A stretch of DNA of 21,836 nt from an uncultured Clostridia bacterium (GCA_938009115.1 CALLHZ010000034.1:1-21836); one strand, 5' to 3'; shown: positions 14,934 through 21,836, numbered from the stretch's first letter. The notes: generated from the letters alone by a model not told the origin. Numbers and translations: made by a program.

Positions 14934-16115
14934 ATGGATTTCAATACCAGAGTTTTACACGAACACCAATTTCACGATCCCGTCACGGGATCGCACGTAA
15001 GCCCGATTTATCAGACATCCACCTACGTCCTGCCAAATTTCCAAGAAGCGGTTCGCCTGAACCAGGACGTAAATGCCGGATTCTCCTACACCCGTTTCGG
15101 GAGCCCCACGGTTTCCGAGCTGGAGAAAAAGATCGCAGGTCTGGAGCATGCAGAAGCAGCGCTGGCCACAGGAAGCGGACTGGGTGCCATTTCCATCGCC
15201 ACGATGTCGAAGCTGGGAGCCGGATCCCACATCATTTTCGGCGACGTTATCTACGGATGTAGCTTCGCGCTTTTCACCAAGATTTTGCCCCACTATGGCG
15301 TAGAGTATTCCATCGTCGATACGACAGATCCGGAAGCCGTCAAAAAAGCCATGCGTCCCAACACCAAGGTCATTTATGTCGAGACGCCGGCCAACCCCAC
15401 GCTCAAGATCACGGACATCGCCGCCATCGCTGAAATCGCCCACGCCCAGAAGGACGTGACGATGATCGTAGACAGCACTTTTGCTTCACCCTATCTCCAG
15501 AATCCTCTGGTTCTGGGCGCCGATGCCGTCGTCCACAGCGCAACGAAATATTTGTGCGGACACGGTACGGTCCTGGCCGGTGTGATCGCAGGCAGCAGAG
15601 CATTTATCGACCACTGCCGCATGCCTTTCCTGCAGTGCTTCGGATCCGTGCTGGATCCCTTTGCCGCATGGCAGCTGATGCAGGGGATGAAGACCCTGGG
15701 CCTCCGTATGGAGCGCCATTGCGAAAACGGTCTGAAGGTCGCAAAATTCCTGGAAGAACACAAAATGGTCAATAAAGTCTATTATCCCGGGCTCCCCTCT
15801 TTCGGGAAATACCATGAAACCGCGAAAAAACAAATGCGCGGCTTCGGCGGTATGATGAGCGTCGACATCAAAGGCGGCCAGGAAGGCGCCGCCACGGTCA
15901 TGGAATCAGTCAAGGTCATCAGCCTGGCCACAAGTCTGGGCAACATCGACTCCCTGATCCAGCACTCGCCCTCCATGAGCCACTTCGATATGACACCGGA
16001 ACAGCGGCACGCCGTATCCATTTTCGACGGCCAGGTCCGCCTGTCCATCGGCTGCGAAGGCGTGGACGACCTGATCCAAGATCTGGACCAGGCCCTCAAT
16101 CAAATCAAGCTTTAA
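14934..16115 (+). CDS. methionine gamma-lyase-like PLP enzyme (second paralogue)
   Basis: The 393-residue protein is of the Cys/Met metabolism PLP family. Features are YTRFGSPTVSELE near residue 52 (Ser where GNPT is usual), VIYGCSFAL with Cys109, the PLP lysine Lys205 in VVHSATKYLCGHGT, and SLGNIDSLIQHSPSMSH near 340. The Cys after YG suggests a gamma-lyase rather than a synthase, as in the paralogue at 9703-10929. The two differ clearly in sequence: this one has FGSPT in place of TGNPT, CGHGT in place of NGHGD, and HSPSMSH in place of HPASMTH. They may therefore prefer different substrates, for example methionine against homocysteine, cysteine or cystathionine. AGGAG lies 8 bases before the ATG. 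The gene has its own promoter and terminator, so it is monocistronic. Confidence 0.85.
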   Translation: MDFNTRVLHEHQFHDPVTGSHVSPIYQTSTYVLPNFQEAVRLNQDVNAGFSYTRFGSPTVSELEKKIAGLEHAEAALATGSGLGAISIATMSKLGAGSHIIFGDVIYGCSFALFTKILPHYGVEYSIVDTTDPEAVKKAMRPNTKVIYVETPANPTLKITDIAAIAEIAHAQKDVTMIVDSTFASPYLQNPLVLGADAVVHSATKYLCGHGTVLAGVIAGSRAFIDHCRMPFLQCFGSVLDPFAAWQLMQGMKTLGLRMERHCENGLKVAKFLEEHKMVNKVYYPGLPSFGKYHETAKKQMRGFGGMMSVDIKGGQEGAATVMESVKVISLATSLGNIDSLIQHSPSMSHFDMTPEQRHAVSIFDGQVRLSIGCEGVDDLIQDLDQALNQIKL

Positions 16116-16125
16116 ATCACCCATA

Positions 16126-16156
16126 CAAAATACGACCCGTAAAGGGTCGTATTTTG
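16126..16156 (+). terminator. intrinsic terminator after the second gamma-lyase gene
   Basis: A perfect 13-base-pair stem CAAAATACGACCC / GGGTCGTATTTTG with a GTAAA loop ends in a run of T within the 3' arm. It begins 10 bases after the stop codon. Confidence 0.85.
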
Positions 16157-16163
16157 TTATAAT
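16155..16163 (+). promoter_or_regulatory. extended -10 promoter of the serine dehydratase operon
   Basis: TGTTATAAT is a perfect extended -10 element (TG-N-TATAAT). It begins in the last two bases of the preceding terminator stem. No -35 match is seen, as is common with extended -10 promoters. Transcription would start near 16170, giving a leader of about 50 bases before sdaAB. Confidence 0.6.
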
Positions 16164-16221
16164 AGGGGAAGCCGATATCGTATCTCTTGTCCACTGCATC
16201 CCTCCGGGATGGGGAGGAGCC

Positions 16222-16914
16222 ATGAAAAAAGTCAACAGTTTGTTCGACATTATCGGGCCGATCATGATCGGCCCCTCCAGCTCCCACACCGCCGGCGCCG
16301 CCAAGCTTGCCAGGATCGCCGGCGCGTTTGCCGGCGGAGAGGTCGTCTCCGCCGAATTCCAACTCCACGGTTCCTTTCGGGAGACCTTCCGGGGCCACGG
16401 CACGGACCGCGCTCTGGTGGCCGGCATCCTGGGCCTGGACCCTCATGACACAGGTCTTCGAACCGCCTTTGACCTGGCGGCGCAGAAAGGCTTATCCTAC
16501 GATTTTATCCCAACCGACCTGGGTATGGTCCATCCCAACACGGTCCGGTTCAACCTGAAGACTGCCGACGGCAGGACCACGGAAGTGACGGGCTCCTCCG
16601 TCGGCGGCGGAGAAGTGGTGATCACCGAAGTGAACGGCTTTGAAGTTCGCTTCGGCGGCAATTACAATACGCTGATCACCCGCCACCGGGATGTGGAAGG
16701 CGTGGTGGCCGCCGTGACCGGTGTTCTTGCGGAGAATCACATCAACATCGCCACACTGAACCTCTCCAGGACCCGCAAGGGGCAGGAGGCCTCCATGATC
16801 ATCGAAACGGATTCCTTCCTGTCGGAAGCCGCCATGGATCAGATCCGGCAGCTGCCCGCAATGCTGTCTCTCATGAACATCCAACCGGTAAAGGCAGGTG
16901 AGATCGATGTATAA
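16222..16914 (+). CDS. sdaAB: L-serine dehydratase, iron-sulfur-dependent, beta subunit
   Basis: The 230-residue protein carries the serine dehydratase beta-chain domain (residues 1-145, starting VNSLFDIIGPIMIGPSSSHTAGA) and a C-terminal ACT domain (about 150-225, HRDVEGVVAAVTGVLAENHINIATLNLSR as a split motif region). With the alpha subunit it converts serine to pyruvate and ammonia. The SSSHTAGA segment belongs to the active site or interface. ACT domains often bind amino acids, so regulation by serine is plausible. The ATG has GGAGGAG close upstream; a small hairpin CATCCC-TCC-GGGATG (16197-16211) lies directly before it and could affect access. The last 8 bases overlap sdaAA. Confidence 0.96.
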   Translation: MKKVNSLFDIIGPIMIGPSSSHTAGAAKLARIAGAFAGGEVVSAEFQLHGSFRETFRGHGTDRALVAGILGLDPHDTGLRTAFDLAAQKGLSYDFIPTDLGMVHPNTVRFNLKTADGRTTEVTGSSVGGGEVVITEVNGFEVRFGGNYNTLITRHRDVEGVVAAVTGVLAENHINIATLNLSRTRKGQEASMIIETDSFLSEAAMDQIRQLPAMLSLMNIQPVKAGEIDV

Positions 16915-17770
16915 CAACGGAAAAGAACTGCTGGCCCTTTGCAGGGAATCGAACATTCCCATCTGGGAGGCGGCGATCCTGGACGAAATGGAACAGACGG
17001 AAGCTTCCCGGACGGAAATCATGGAACGGACCTCCCTGGCTCTTCGGGTAATGCAAAAATCCGTCGAAGATCCCGGAGAAGGACGGACCATGGGCGGATT
17101 GATCGGCGGGGAGTACAAAAAGGTAAAGGCTTATAAAGAAGCCGGCAGAACATTAAGCGGCGAGATCGCCAACCGGGCTATGATGCGTGCTTTGGCGTGT
17201 TCTCAGTGCAATGCTTCCATGGGGCGGATCTGCGCGGCGCCCACCGCAGGTTCCAGCGGCATCCTGCCGGCGGCCCTGATCACCGGAGCCGAAGAGCTGA
17301 ATTGCGGAGAAGAGGAAATGCTCCGGGGGATCCTCACGGCGGCGGCCCTGGGGAAGATCATCGTGCAGAACGCTACCGTGGCCGGCGCCGAGGGCGGCTG
17401 CCAGGCCGAATGCGGAGCGGCAGCCGCCATGGCCGCCGCAGCGCTGGTGGAAATGGCCGGGGGCACACCGGAACAGGCGCTCCATGCCGGGGCCATCGCC
17501 ATCAAAAATATCATGGGACTCATCTGCGATCCCATCGCAGGGTTGGTAGAGTCGCCCTGTTCCAAACGAAACGCCTCCGGTGTGCTGAACGCCTTGTCCT
17601 CGGCGGACCTGGCTTTGGCCGGCGTGGAGAGCATCATCCCCTTCGACGAGGTGGTGGACGCTATGTACGCCGTGGGGCTGGCCCTCCATCCCGACTTCAA
17701 GGAGACAGCCCGGGGCGGCATCGCCGCTTCACCCACAGGCAAAGCGTTGGCTAAAACAATCCGCGGATAA
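16907..17770 (+). CDS. sdaAA: L-serine dehydratase, iron-sulfur-dependent, alpha subunit
   Basis: The 287-residue catalytic subunit carries the [4Fe-4S] cluster that eliminates water from serine. The cluster cysteines can be located in GGCQAECGAA near residue 165 and in LICDPIAGLVESPC near 205-217; the 11-residue spacing in the second motif is the same as in the L-serine dehydratases I recall. CAAPTAGSSGILP, near residue 108, is the family signature. ATG 16907 is used, with AGGTGA about 5 bases upstream, rather than the in-frame GTG at 16898; the gene overlaps sdaAB by 8 bases, so the subunits are coupled. Its 3' end overlaps the convergent fhs gene by 20 bases and no terminator is visible between them. 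The pyruvate formed can enter the PFOR encoded earlier in the window. Confidence 0.96.
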   Translation: MYNNGKELLALCRESNIPIWEAAILDEMEQTEASRTEIMERTSLALRVMQKSVEDPGEGRTMGGLIGGEYKKVKAYKEAGRTLSGEIANRAMMRALACSQCNASMGRICAAPTAGSSGILPAALITGAEELNCGEEEMLRGILTAAALGKIIVQNATVAGAEGGCQAECGAAAAMAAAALVEMAGGTPEQALHAGAIAIKNIMGLICDPIAGLVESPCSKRNASGVLNALSSADLALAGVESIIPFDEVVDAMYAVGLALHPDFKETARGGIAASPTGKALAKTIRG

Positions 17771-19412
17771 CACCCTCGGCGCTCACATCGATGTTTTCGG
17801 CAGCCGGGACTTTCGGCAGCCCCGGCATCGTCATGATATCTCCGGTGAGAGCGACGATGAAACCTGCCCCCGCAGCCACCTTCAACTGGCGCACCGTTAC
17901 GGTAAATCCTTCCGGCGCGCCGGTTTTTTTCGGATCATCACTAAAGCTGTATTGGGTTTTGGCCACGCAAACCGGCAGGCCATCCATGCCCAGAGCCTGA
18001 ATGGACACGGCCTGTTTCCGGGCTTCCGCCGTCAGGCTTACGTCGATCCCTCCGTAGATCTTTTGAACCAAAGCCCGGAGCTTCTCCTCGATCGGCAATT
18101 CCAACTCATAGCAGAACCTGAAATTTCGCGGTTCTTCGCAAAGGCGGCACACTTCCCGGGCCAGATCCTCTCCACCTTCGCTTCCCTTGGCCCATACTTC
18201 CGAAAGGGCCACATTTACGCCCAGCGTCCTGCAGGCGCTGATAATGGCGTCCAGTTCTTCCTGCGTATCATCGGGAAACCGGTTCACGGCCACCACCACG
18301 GGAAGCCCGTATACATTCTTGATGTTGGAGACGTGCCGGATCAAATTAGGCATGCCCTTGTCCAGCGCGGCAAGGTCCGGCAGGGCCAGGCGGGTCTTCT
18401 CCACACCGCCGTGCAGCTTCAAAGCCCGAACTGTTGCCACCACCACCACGGCCGAAGGCTCCAACCCGCCGTATCGGCACTTGATATCCAGAAACTTTTC
18501 CGCGCCCAGATCCGCGCCGAAGCCCGCTTCGGTAACGGCATAATCACCCAGCCTCAAGGCTGCCCGGGTAGCGATCACCGAATTGCAGCCGTGGGCGATA
18601 TTGGCAAAGGGCCCGCCGTGGATGAAAACCGGTGTCCCTTCCAGCGTCTGGACCAGATTGGGCTTGATGGCGTCCTTCAGCAAAGCAGCCATGGCCCCCT
18701 GGGCTTTCAGGTCTCCTGCCGTCACAGGCTTTTCGTCAAAGGTGTACCCCACGATGATCCGGGCCAGCCGGTCTTTCAGATCGCTGATATCCGAAGACAA
18801 GCATAGGACCGCCATGATCTCCGAAGCCACGGTGATGTCGTAGCCGTCCTCTCTTGGAGTGCCGTTCACCCGTCCGCCAAGACCGTCCACCAAAAAACGC
18901 AGCTGACGGTCGTTCATATCCACACAGCGGCGCCAGGTGATGCGCCTGGGATCGATCCCCAGCGCGTTTCCGTGATAAATATGGTTGTCCAGCATTGCCG
19001 CCAGCAGATTGTTGGCTGCGCCCACCGCATGAAAATCTCCGGTAAAGTGCAGATTGATATCTTCCATCGGCACCACCTGGGCCCAGCCGCCGCCGGCGGC
19101 GCCGCCCTTGATACCGAATACCGGCCCCAGAGACGGTTCCCGCAGAGCTGCCACCACCCGTTTTCCGATCCGGGCCAGGCCGTCGGCCAGGCCGATGGTC
19201 GTGGTTGTTTTTCCTTCTCCCGCAGCCGTGGGCGTGATGGCCGTCACCAGGATCAATTTGCCGTCCTGTTGAACGGGCAGCATCCGGGGATCCACCTTGG
19301 CCTTGAATTTTCCGTACTGCTCCAGGGCGTCTTCCGGGATGCCGGCTTTCTCCGCAACCTCGCTGACGGGCTTCATTCGGATGCTCTGAGCGATCTCAAT
19401 GTCGGTTTTCAT
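17751..19412 (-). CDS. fhs: formate-tetrahydrofolate ligase
   Basis: The 553-residue protein joins formate to tetrahydrofolate with ATP, making 10-formyl-THF for one-carbon metabolism or, run backwards, ATP from formyl-THF in purine and amino acid fermenters. Visible features are the N-terminal IAQSIRMKPVSEVAEKAGI, the nucleotide loop TPTAAGEGKTTTTIG at 61-75, EPSLGPVFGIKGGAAGGG near 95, FTGDFHAVGAANNLLAAMLDNHIYHG near 125 (given as separate FTGDFHA and NNLLAAMLDNH blocks), and MPGLPKVPAAENID near the C-terminus. Length is typical. The ATG at 19412 has AAGGGG upstream. It follows the MBL-fold gene by 18 bases, so the two are probably co-transcribed. Bacteria with serine or glycine fermentation often need it, which fits the serine dehydratase beside it. 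Confidence 0.97.
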   Translation of the reverse strand: MKTDIEIAQSIRMKPVSEVAEKAGIPEDALEQYGKFKAKVDPRMLPVQQDGKLILVTAITPTAAGEGKTTTTIGLADGLARIGKRVVAALREPSLGPVFGIKGGAAGGGWAQVVPMEDINLHFTGDFHAVGAANNLLAAMLDNHIYHGNALGIDPRRITWRRCVDMNDRQLRFLVDGLGGRVNGTPREDGYDITVASEIMAVLCLSSDISDLKDRLARIIVGYTFDEKPVTAGDLKAQGAMAALLKDAIKPNLVQTLEGTPVFIHGGPFANIAHGCNSVIATRAALRLGDYAVTEAGFGADLGAEKFLDIKCRYGGLEPSAVVVVATVRALKLHGGVEKTRLALPDLAALDKGMPNLIRHVSNIKNVYGLPVVVAVNRFPDDTQEELDAIISACRTLGVNVALSEVWAKGSEGGEDLAREVCRLCEEPRNFRFCYELELPIEEKLRALVQKIYGGIDVSLTAEARKQAVSIQALGMDGLPVCVAKTQYSFSDDPKKTGAPEGFTVTVRQLKVAAGAGFIVALTGDIMTMPGLPKVPAAENIDVSAEGVIRGLF

Positions 19413-19430
19413 GGTCTTCCCCTTTCGGTG

Positions 19431-20309
19431 TCACAGCGTTTGATAACAAAGAATATTTTCGTCGAAGGTCACTGCCATGCGGCCGGTGTCGATCAGATAA
19501 GATAAATAGGATCGGATGGTGCTGCCCGCCAGCACGTGCTGGTTGAAGTCCATCGTCAAACCGTAACGGTCGAAGACCCTGGCCAGCAGGGAATCAAAAC
19601 CGAGGGGCGAACGGCAGATCTCCATCAGATCTGCAGCGATCTGCTCCGTCTTTTTGCGGTTTGCTTCGGCCAGCGGCCGGATGTCCCGGCAGGCGGGCCC
19701 ATGGGACGGCACGAACCAGGCTCCCTCCATACGGCTGACCTTGTCCAGGGTCTCCAGATACGCAGCTACGTCGTATATAAATGTCACATGATATTTGTCC
19801 AGCGTCTCCTGGCCGAAGAGACAATCCGCCAGGAAGACCACGCCGTCCGGCGTGCGAAAGCCTGTCATATTGAAAAAATGCCCCGGCAGAGGAAATGGCG
19901 CAAGCCCCTCCGGGAGGCTTGCTTCCGCCAAAGGCAGCGCCGGAGCGGCTTCGGCCATCAAAAATTTATTACGCAGCGCTTTACAGGGAAACCCGCCATA
20001 TAAAAAAGAAGGCTCAAGGACCGTATGGGCCGTGAATGCGGCCTCGATCTCCGGCGCGTAGCAGGGGATGCCCAACCTGTCCTGCAAGAGCTTGTTGCCC
20101 CCGACGTGGTCCCCGTTGGAATGAGTGTTCAGAATGGCTTCGGCGGTCCACCCCTGTTCCTCCAGGCGCCGGATGATTTTTTTTCCGGCCTCCCTGTCGC
20201 TGCCGCTGTCGATGAGAAAAGCCTTCTTTTCCGGCGTCACATACACGCCGATTTTTGCCGGGCAATCGATATAATAGGTGTTGCCCTTCACAGGGATCAG
20301 CTCGTACAA
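19431..20309 (-). CDS. MBL-fold metallo-hydrolase
   Basis: The 292-residue metallo-beta-lactamase-fold protein has the metal motif HSNGDH (residues 63-68), then further ligand candidates in LPGHFF, FLADCLFG and VPSHGP. The remaining C-terminal part, about 90 residues, is helical and ends without further known motifs. Such proteins include thioesterases, glyoxalase II-like enzymes and nucleases, and the substrate here is unknown. The likely start is TTG at 20309, because GGAGG lies 5 bases before it. The longer reading from ATG 20402 would overlap the divergent transporter's first codon and its promoter, and its extra 31 residues look unlike the family. It is just upstream of fhs and may share its transcript. 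Confidence 0.82.
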   Translation of the reverse strand: MYELIPVKGNTYYIDCPAKIGVYVTPEKKAFLIDSGSDREAGKKIIRRLEEQGWTAEAILNTHSNGDHVGGNKLLQDRLGIPCYAPEIEAAFTAHTVLEPSFLYGGFPCKALRNKFLMAEAAPALPLAEASLPEGLAPFPLPGHFFNMTGFRTPDGVVFLADCLFGQETLDKYHVTFIYDVAAYLETLDKVSRMEGAWFVPSHGPACRDIRPLAEANRKKTEQIAADLMEICRSPLGFDSLLARVFDRYGLTMDFNQHVLAGSTIRSYLSYLIDTGRMAVTFDENILCYQTL

Positions 20310-20355
20310 ATCTGCCTCCGTCGTCTCAAAACCTTGCCGTTGCTGATTGTAGTAT

Positions 20356-20361
20356 ATTATA
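20356..20361 (-). promoter_or_regulatory. possible -10 box for the MBL-fold/fhs transcript
   Basis: The minus strand reads TATAAT here, about 47 bases before the TTG start at 20309. The matching -35 position (TCGGCT) is poor. It lies a few bases from the divergent transporter promoter, so the two may compete. Confidence 0.35.
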
Positions 20362-20365
20362 TCCC

Positions 20366-20394
20366 TGTACAGATTGGTAGCCGAATAGTATAAT
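20366..20394 (+). promoter_or_regulatory. sigma-70-type promoter of the CDF transporter gene
   Basis: TGTACA (20366-20371, 4 of 6) and a perfect TATAAT (20389-20394) are 17 bases apart. The expected start of transcription is at or within a base or two of 20401, which is the A of the ATG, so the mRNA would have essentially no leader. Confidence 0.6.
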
Positions 20395-20400
20395 GAGCCC

Positions 20401-21567
20401 ATGAAAAAATTTTTGATCCGGCATTTCGTTGCCGATTATGAAAATACGAAAGACCGGAAAGTGCGGGAAAGCTACGGCAAATTGGCCGGCGTGGTGGGGA
20501 TCGTTTCCAACCTGTTTTTGTGTTGCTTCAAAATCGGAACGGGACTGGCATTCAACAGCATCGCTGTGGCCGCGGACGGCATCAACAATCTTTCCGATGC
20601 TTCCGGCTCCCTGGTCACACTGATCGGCTTCCGGCTGTCCGGCAAAAAAGCCGATGCGGAACACCCTTACGGACATGGCCGCGCAGAATACCTGACCGGC
20701 CTTACGATCTCGGTGATGATCATGGTGATCGGCGTCCAGCTCCTGCGCTCCTCGGTGGAGAAAACGATCCGCCCGGAACCGGTGATATTCAGCTGGATCA
20801 CAGTAGCCGTCCTGGCTGTTGCCATCCTGGTCAAGATCTGGCAGGCCCGTTTTTACATTTCTCTGGGAAAGACCATTGATTCCGCAACGCTCAAAGCCAC
20901 CGGCACCGACAGTCGCAACGATGTGCTGGCCACTTCGGCCGTGTTGCTGGCCATCGGCTTGGAACAGCTTTGCGGATACCCCCTGGACGGGCCCATGGGA
21001 ATATTGGTGGCCCTGTTCATCCTGTATTCCGGCTGGGGCCTGATCAATGAGACTGTGAGCCCTCTTTTGGGGAAAGCGCCGGATCCGGAGACCGTCCATG
21101 CAATCCGGGAGCGGATCGAAGCCCACGAAGGCGTCATCGCCACCCACGATCTGATCCTCCACGACTACGGCCCGGGGCGGGTTTTCGGCTCCGTCCACGT
21201 GGAAGTGGATGCCTCTGTGGACGTCCAGCAAAGCCATGATATGGTTGACAATATTGAAAGAGAAGTGTATAAATATATGGGTGTGCTCCTGACGATCCAC
21301 ATGGATCCCATGGACCTGTCAGACCCGCTCACGCTGAAAGTGCGGCATCAGCTGGACGAGATCTGCACCCGGATGGAAGACGTCCTGGAGATCCACGACA
21401 TTCGCGTCGTATCCGGCATCACCCACCATAATGTGATTTTCGACGTGATGGTCCCGCAGAGCTGCAAGGAAAGCGAAGCAGATCTTCGGGAGCAGATCAC
21501 CAAAGAACTTCAGGCTTACGATCCGATGTACCGGACCGTCATCACCATCGACAGAAGCTATGAATAG
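20401..21567 (+). CDS. CDF-family metal cation efflux transporter (possibly Mn2+)
   Basis: The 388-residue cation diffusion facilitator has six membrane helices between about residues 25 and 215 and a long cytoplasmic C-terminal part. The signature HPYGHGRAEYL lies near residue 88. The transport site reads N62-x3-D66 in TM2 (INNLSDASGS) and D170-x3-D174 in TM5 (TDSRNDVLATS). An Asn-Asp-Asp-Asp site is that of Mn2+ exporters such as MntE, whereas Zn2+ exporters carry His, so Mn2+ is the best guess. After the first ferredoxin-like domain (about 215-300) a second similar one follows (about 310-385), common in Firmicutes CDFs and longer than the 300-residue form. The start at 20401 has no ribosome binding site. 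It may be co-transcribed with the tRNA 17 bases downstream. Confidence 0.93.
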   Translation: MKKFLIRHFVADYENTKDRKVRESYGKLAGVVGIVSNLFLCCFKIGTGLAFNSIAVAADGINNLSDASGSLVTLIGFRLSGKKADAEHPYGHGRAEYLTGLTISVMIMVIGVQLLRSSVEKTIRPEPVIFSWITVAVLAVAILVKIWQARFYISLGKTIDSATLKATGTDSRNDVLATSAVLLAIGLEQLCGYPLDGPMGILVALFILYSGWGLINETVSPLLGKAPDPETVHAIRERIEAHEGVIATHDLILHDYGPGRVFGSVHVEVDASVDVQQSHDMVDNIEREVYKYMGVLLTIHMDPMDLSDPLTLKVRHQLDEICTRMEDVLEIHDIRVVSGITHHNVIFDVMVPQSCKESEADLREQITKELQAYDPMYRTVITIDRSYE

Positions 21568-21584
21568 CGCATAATCCCCGGCTT

Positions 21585-21661
21585 CGAGGCATAGCTCAGC
21601 TTGGTAGAGCGTTGCGTTCGGGACGCAAAGGCCACAGGTTCGAATCCTGCTGCCTCGACCA
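21585..21661 (+). tRNA. tRNA-Pro, anticodon CGG
   Basis: A complete 77-base cloverleaf with encoded CCA. The acceptor stem is CGAGGCA/TGCCTCG, the D-stem GCTC/GAGC, and the anticodon stem TTGCG/CGCAA with loop TTCGGGA, giving anticodon CGG for codon CCG. The first pair C1-G72 is the proline form. The T-arm is ACAGG-TTCGAAT-CCTGC, with an A-C mismatch in the outer pair. Confidence 0.96.
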
Positions 21662-21665
21662 TAAG

Positions 21666-21691
21666 AAAAGCACCCTGTTTAGGGTGCTTTT
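21666..21691. terminator. intrinsic terminator after tRNA-Pro
   Basis: An 11-base-pair stem AAAAGCACCCT (21666-21676) / AGGGTGCTTTT (21681-21691) with a 4-base GTTT loop and a T-run. It begins 5 bases after the tRNA. The A-rich 5' side also gives a T-run on the minus strand, so it can act on the gene entering from the right. Confidence 0.88.
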
Positions 21692-21836
21692 TTATGCTGC
21701 AGCCGGAACTTCTTCCCCTTCTCCACATCGAAAGCCAGGAACAAGGGCACTAAGGCCGCGGCGATAAAGCCGCCGGAAAAACCATTGTTGTACAGGTTCA
21801 TGCCTCCGTGAAGGTAGCCGATGTTCAGGGACATGG
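21679..21836 (-). CDS. DUF1576-like membrane protein, C-terminal part (cut by window edge)
   Basis: The last 51 codons of a gene on the minus strand. The peptide contains IGYLHGGMNLYNNGFSGGF followed by a hydrophobic IAAALVPLFLAF and a charged tail ending QHKKAP. The GG-NLYNNGF-GGF pattern resembles the DUF1576 family of multi-pass membrane proteins of unknown function, as recalled; it is too short here to be sure. The stop codon TAA is at 21679-21681, straddling the loop of the shared terminator hairpin. Confidence 0.6.
   Translation of the reverse strand, partial: MSLNIGYLHGGMNLYNNGFSGGFIAAALVPLFLAFDVEKGKKFRLQHKKAP

Noticed and set aside
16197..16211. Hairpin CATCCC-TCC-GGGATG just before the sdaAB ribosome binding site
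   Set aside because: It leaves most of the GGAGGAG free and the 3-base loop is tight, so regulation by it is speculative.
1..21836. Mobile elements, CRISPR arrays, attachment sites
   Set aside because: No transposase or integrase coding region, terminal inverted repeats, or regularly spaced repeats were found; the single tRNA is followed by an ordinary terminator with no repeated tRNA 3' end in view.

Overview
The window looks like chromosome from a strictly anaerobic, amino-acid-fermenting member of the Clostridia, probably of moderately high GC. The reasons are pyruvate:ferredoxin oxidoreductase, a 4-hydroxybutyryl-CoA dehydratase very like AbfD of Clostridium aminobutyricum, a two-subunit iron-sulfur serine dehydratase, two methionine gamma-lyase-like enzymes and formate-tetrahydrofolate ligase, all with strong AGGAGG-type ribosome binding sites. 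A lineage near Anaerovorax / C. aminobutyricum is an inference from protein resemblance only. No mobile element, CRISPR array or rRNA was seen.

Region 1 (1-7,900, minus strand) is one tight operon: abfD, a class I aminotransferase, nifJ, an AEC-family carrier and malic enzyme (cut by the window edge), with gaps of about 2 to 21 bases. A near-perfect sigma-54 promoter (-24/-12) lies about 50 bases upstream of abfD. Divergent to it (7,916-9,616, plus) is a PAS-containing sigma-54 enhancer-binding activator. An inverted repeat, TGAACCA-N24-TGGTTCA, sits at a typical enhancer distance. The operon appears to join entry of 4-hydroxybutyryl-CoA into crotonyl-CoA/butyrate metabolism with routes from malate and an amino acid to pyruvate and acetyl-CoA.

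Region 2 (9,656-13,902) holds a bidirectional terminator, a methionine gamma-lyase, and a minus-strand cluster of a LarA-type nickel-pincer racemase/epimerase homologue followed by a split UxaA-family hydro-lyase (SAF small subunit and large subunit). A LysR regulator reads away from larA. This suggests a racemase-plus-lyase route for a 2-hydroxy acid whose identity the sequence does not give.

Region 3 (14,800-17,770, plus) has a second methionine gamma-lyase-like gene behind its own sigma-70 promoter, a terminator, and the sdaAB-sdaAA serine dehydratase pair. Region 4 (17,751-20,309, minus) has fhs, whose 3' end overlaps sdaAA by 20 bases, and an MBL-fold hydrolase just upstream of it. Region 5 (20,366-21,836) has a CDF metal transporter that may be translated from a leaderless mRNA, a tRNA-Pro(CGG), a terminator, and the 3' end of a DUF1576-like membrane protein.

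Taken together, many of the enzymes make 2-oxo acids from amino or hydroxy acids (serine, methionine/cysteine, malate, the aminotransferase substrate), which PFOR can oxidise, while abfD supplies crotonyl-CoA as a route to butyrate.
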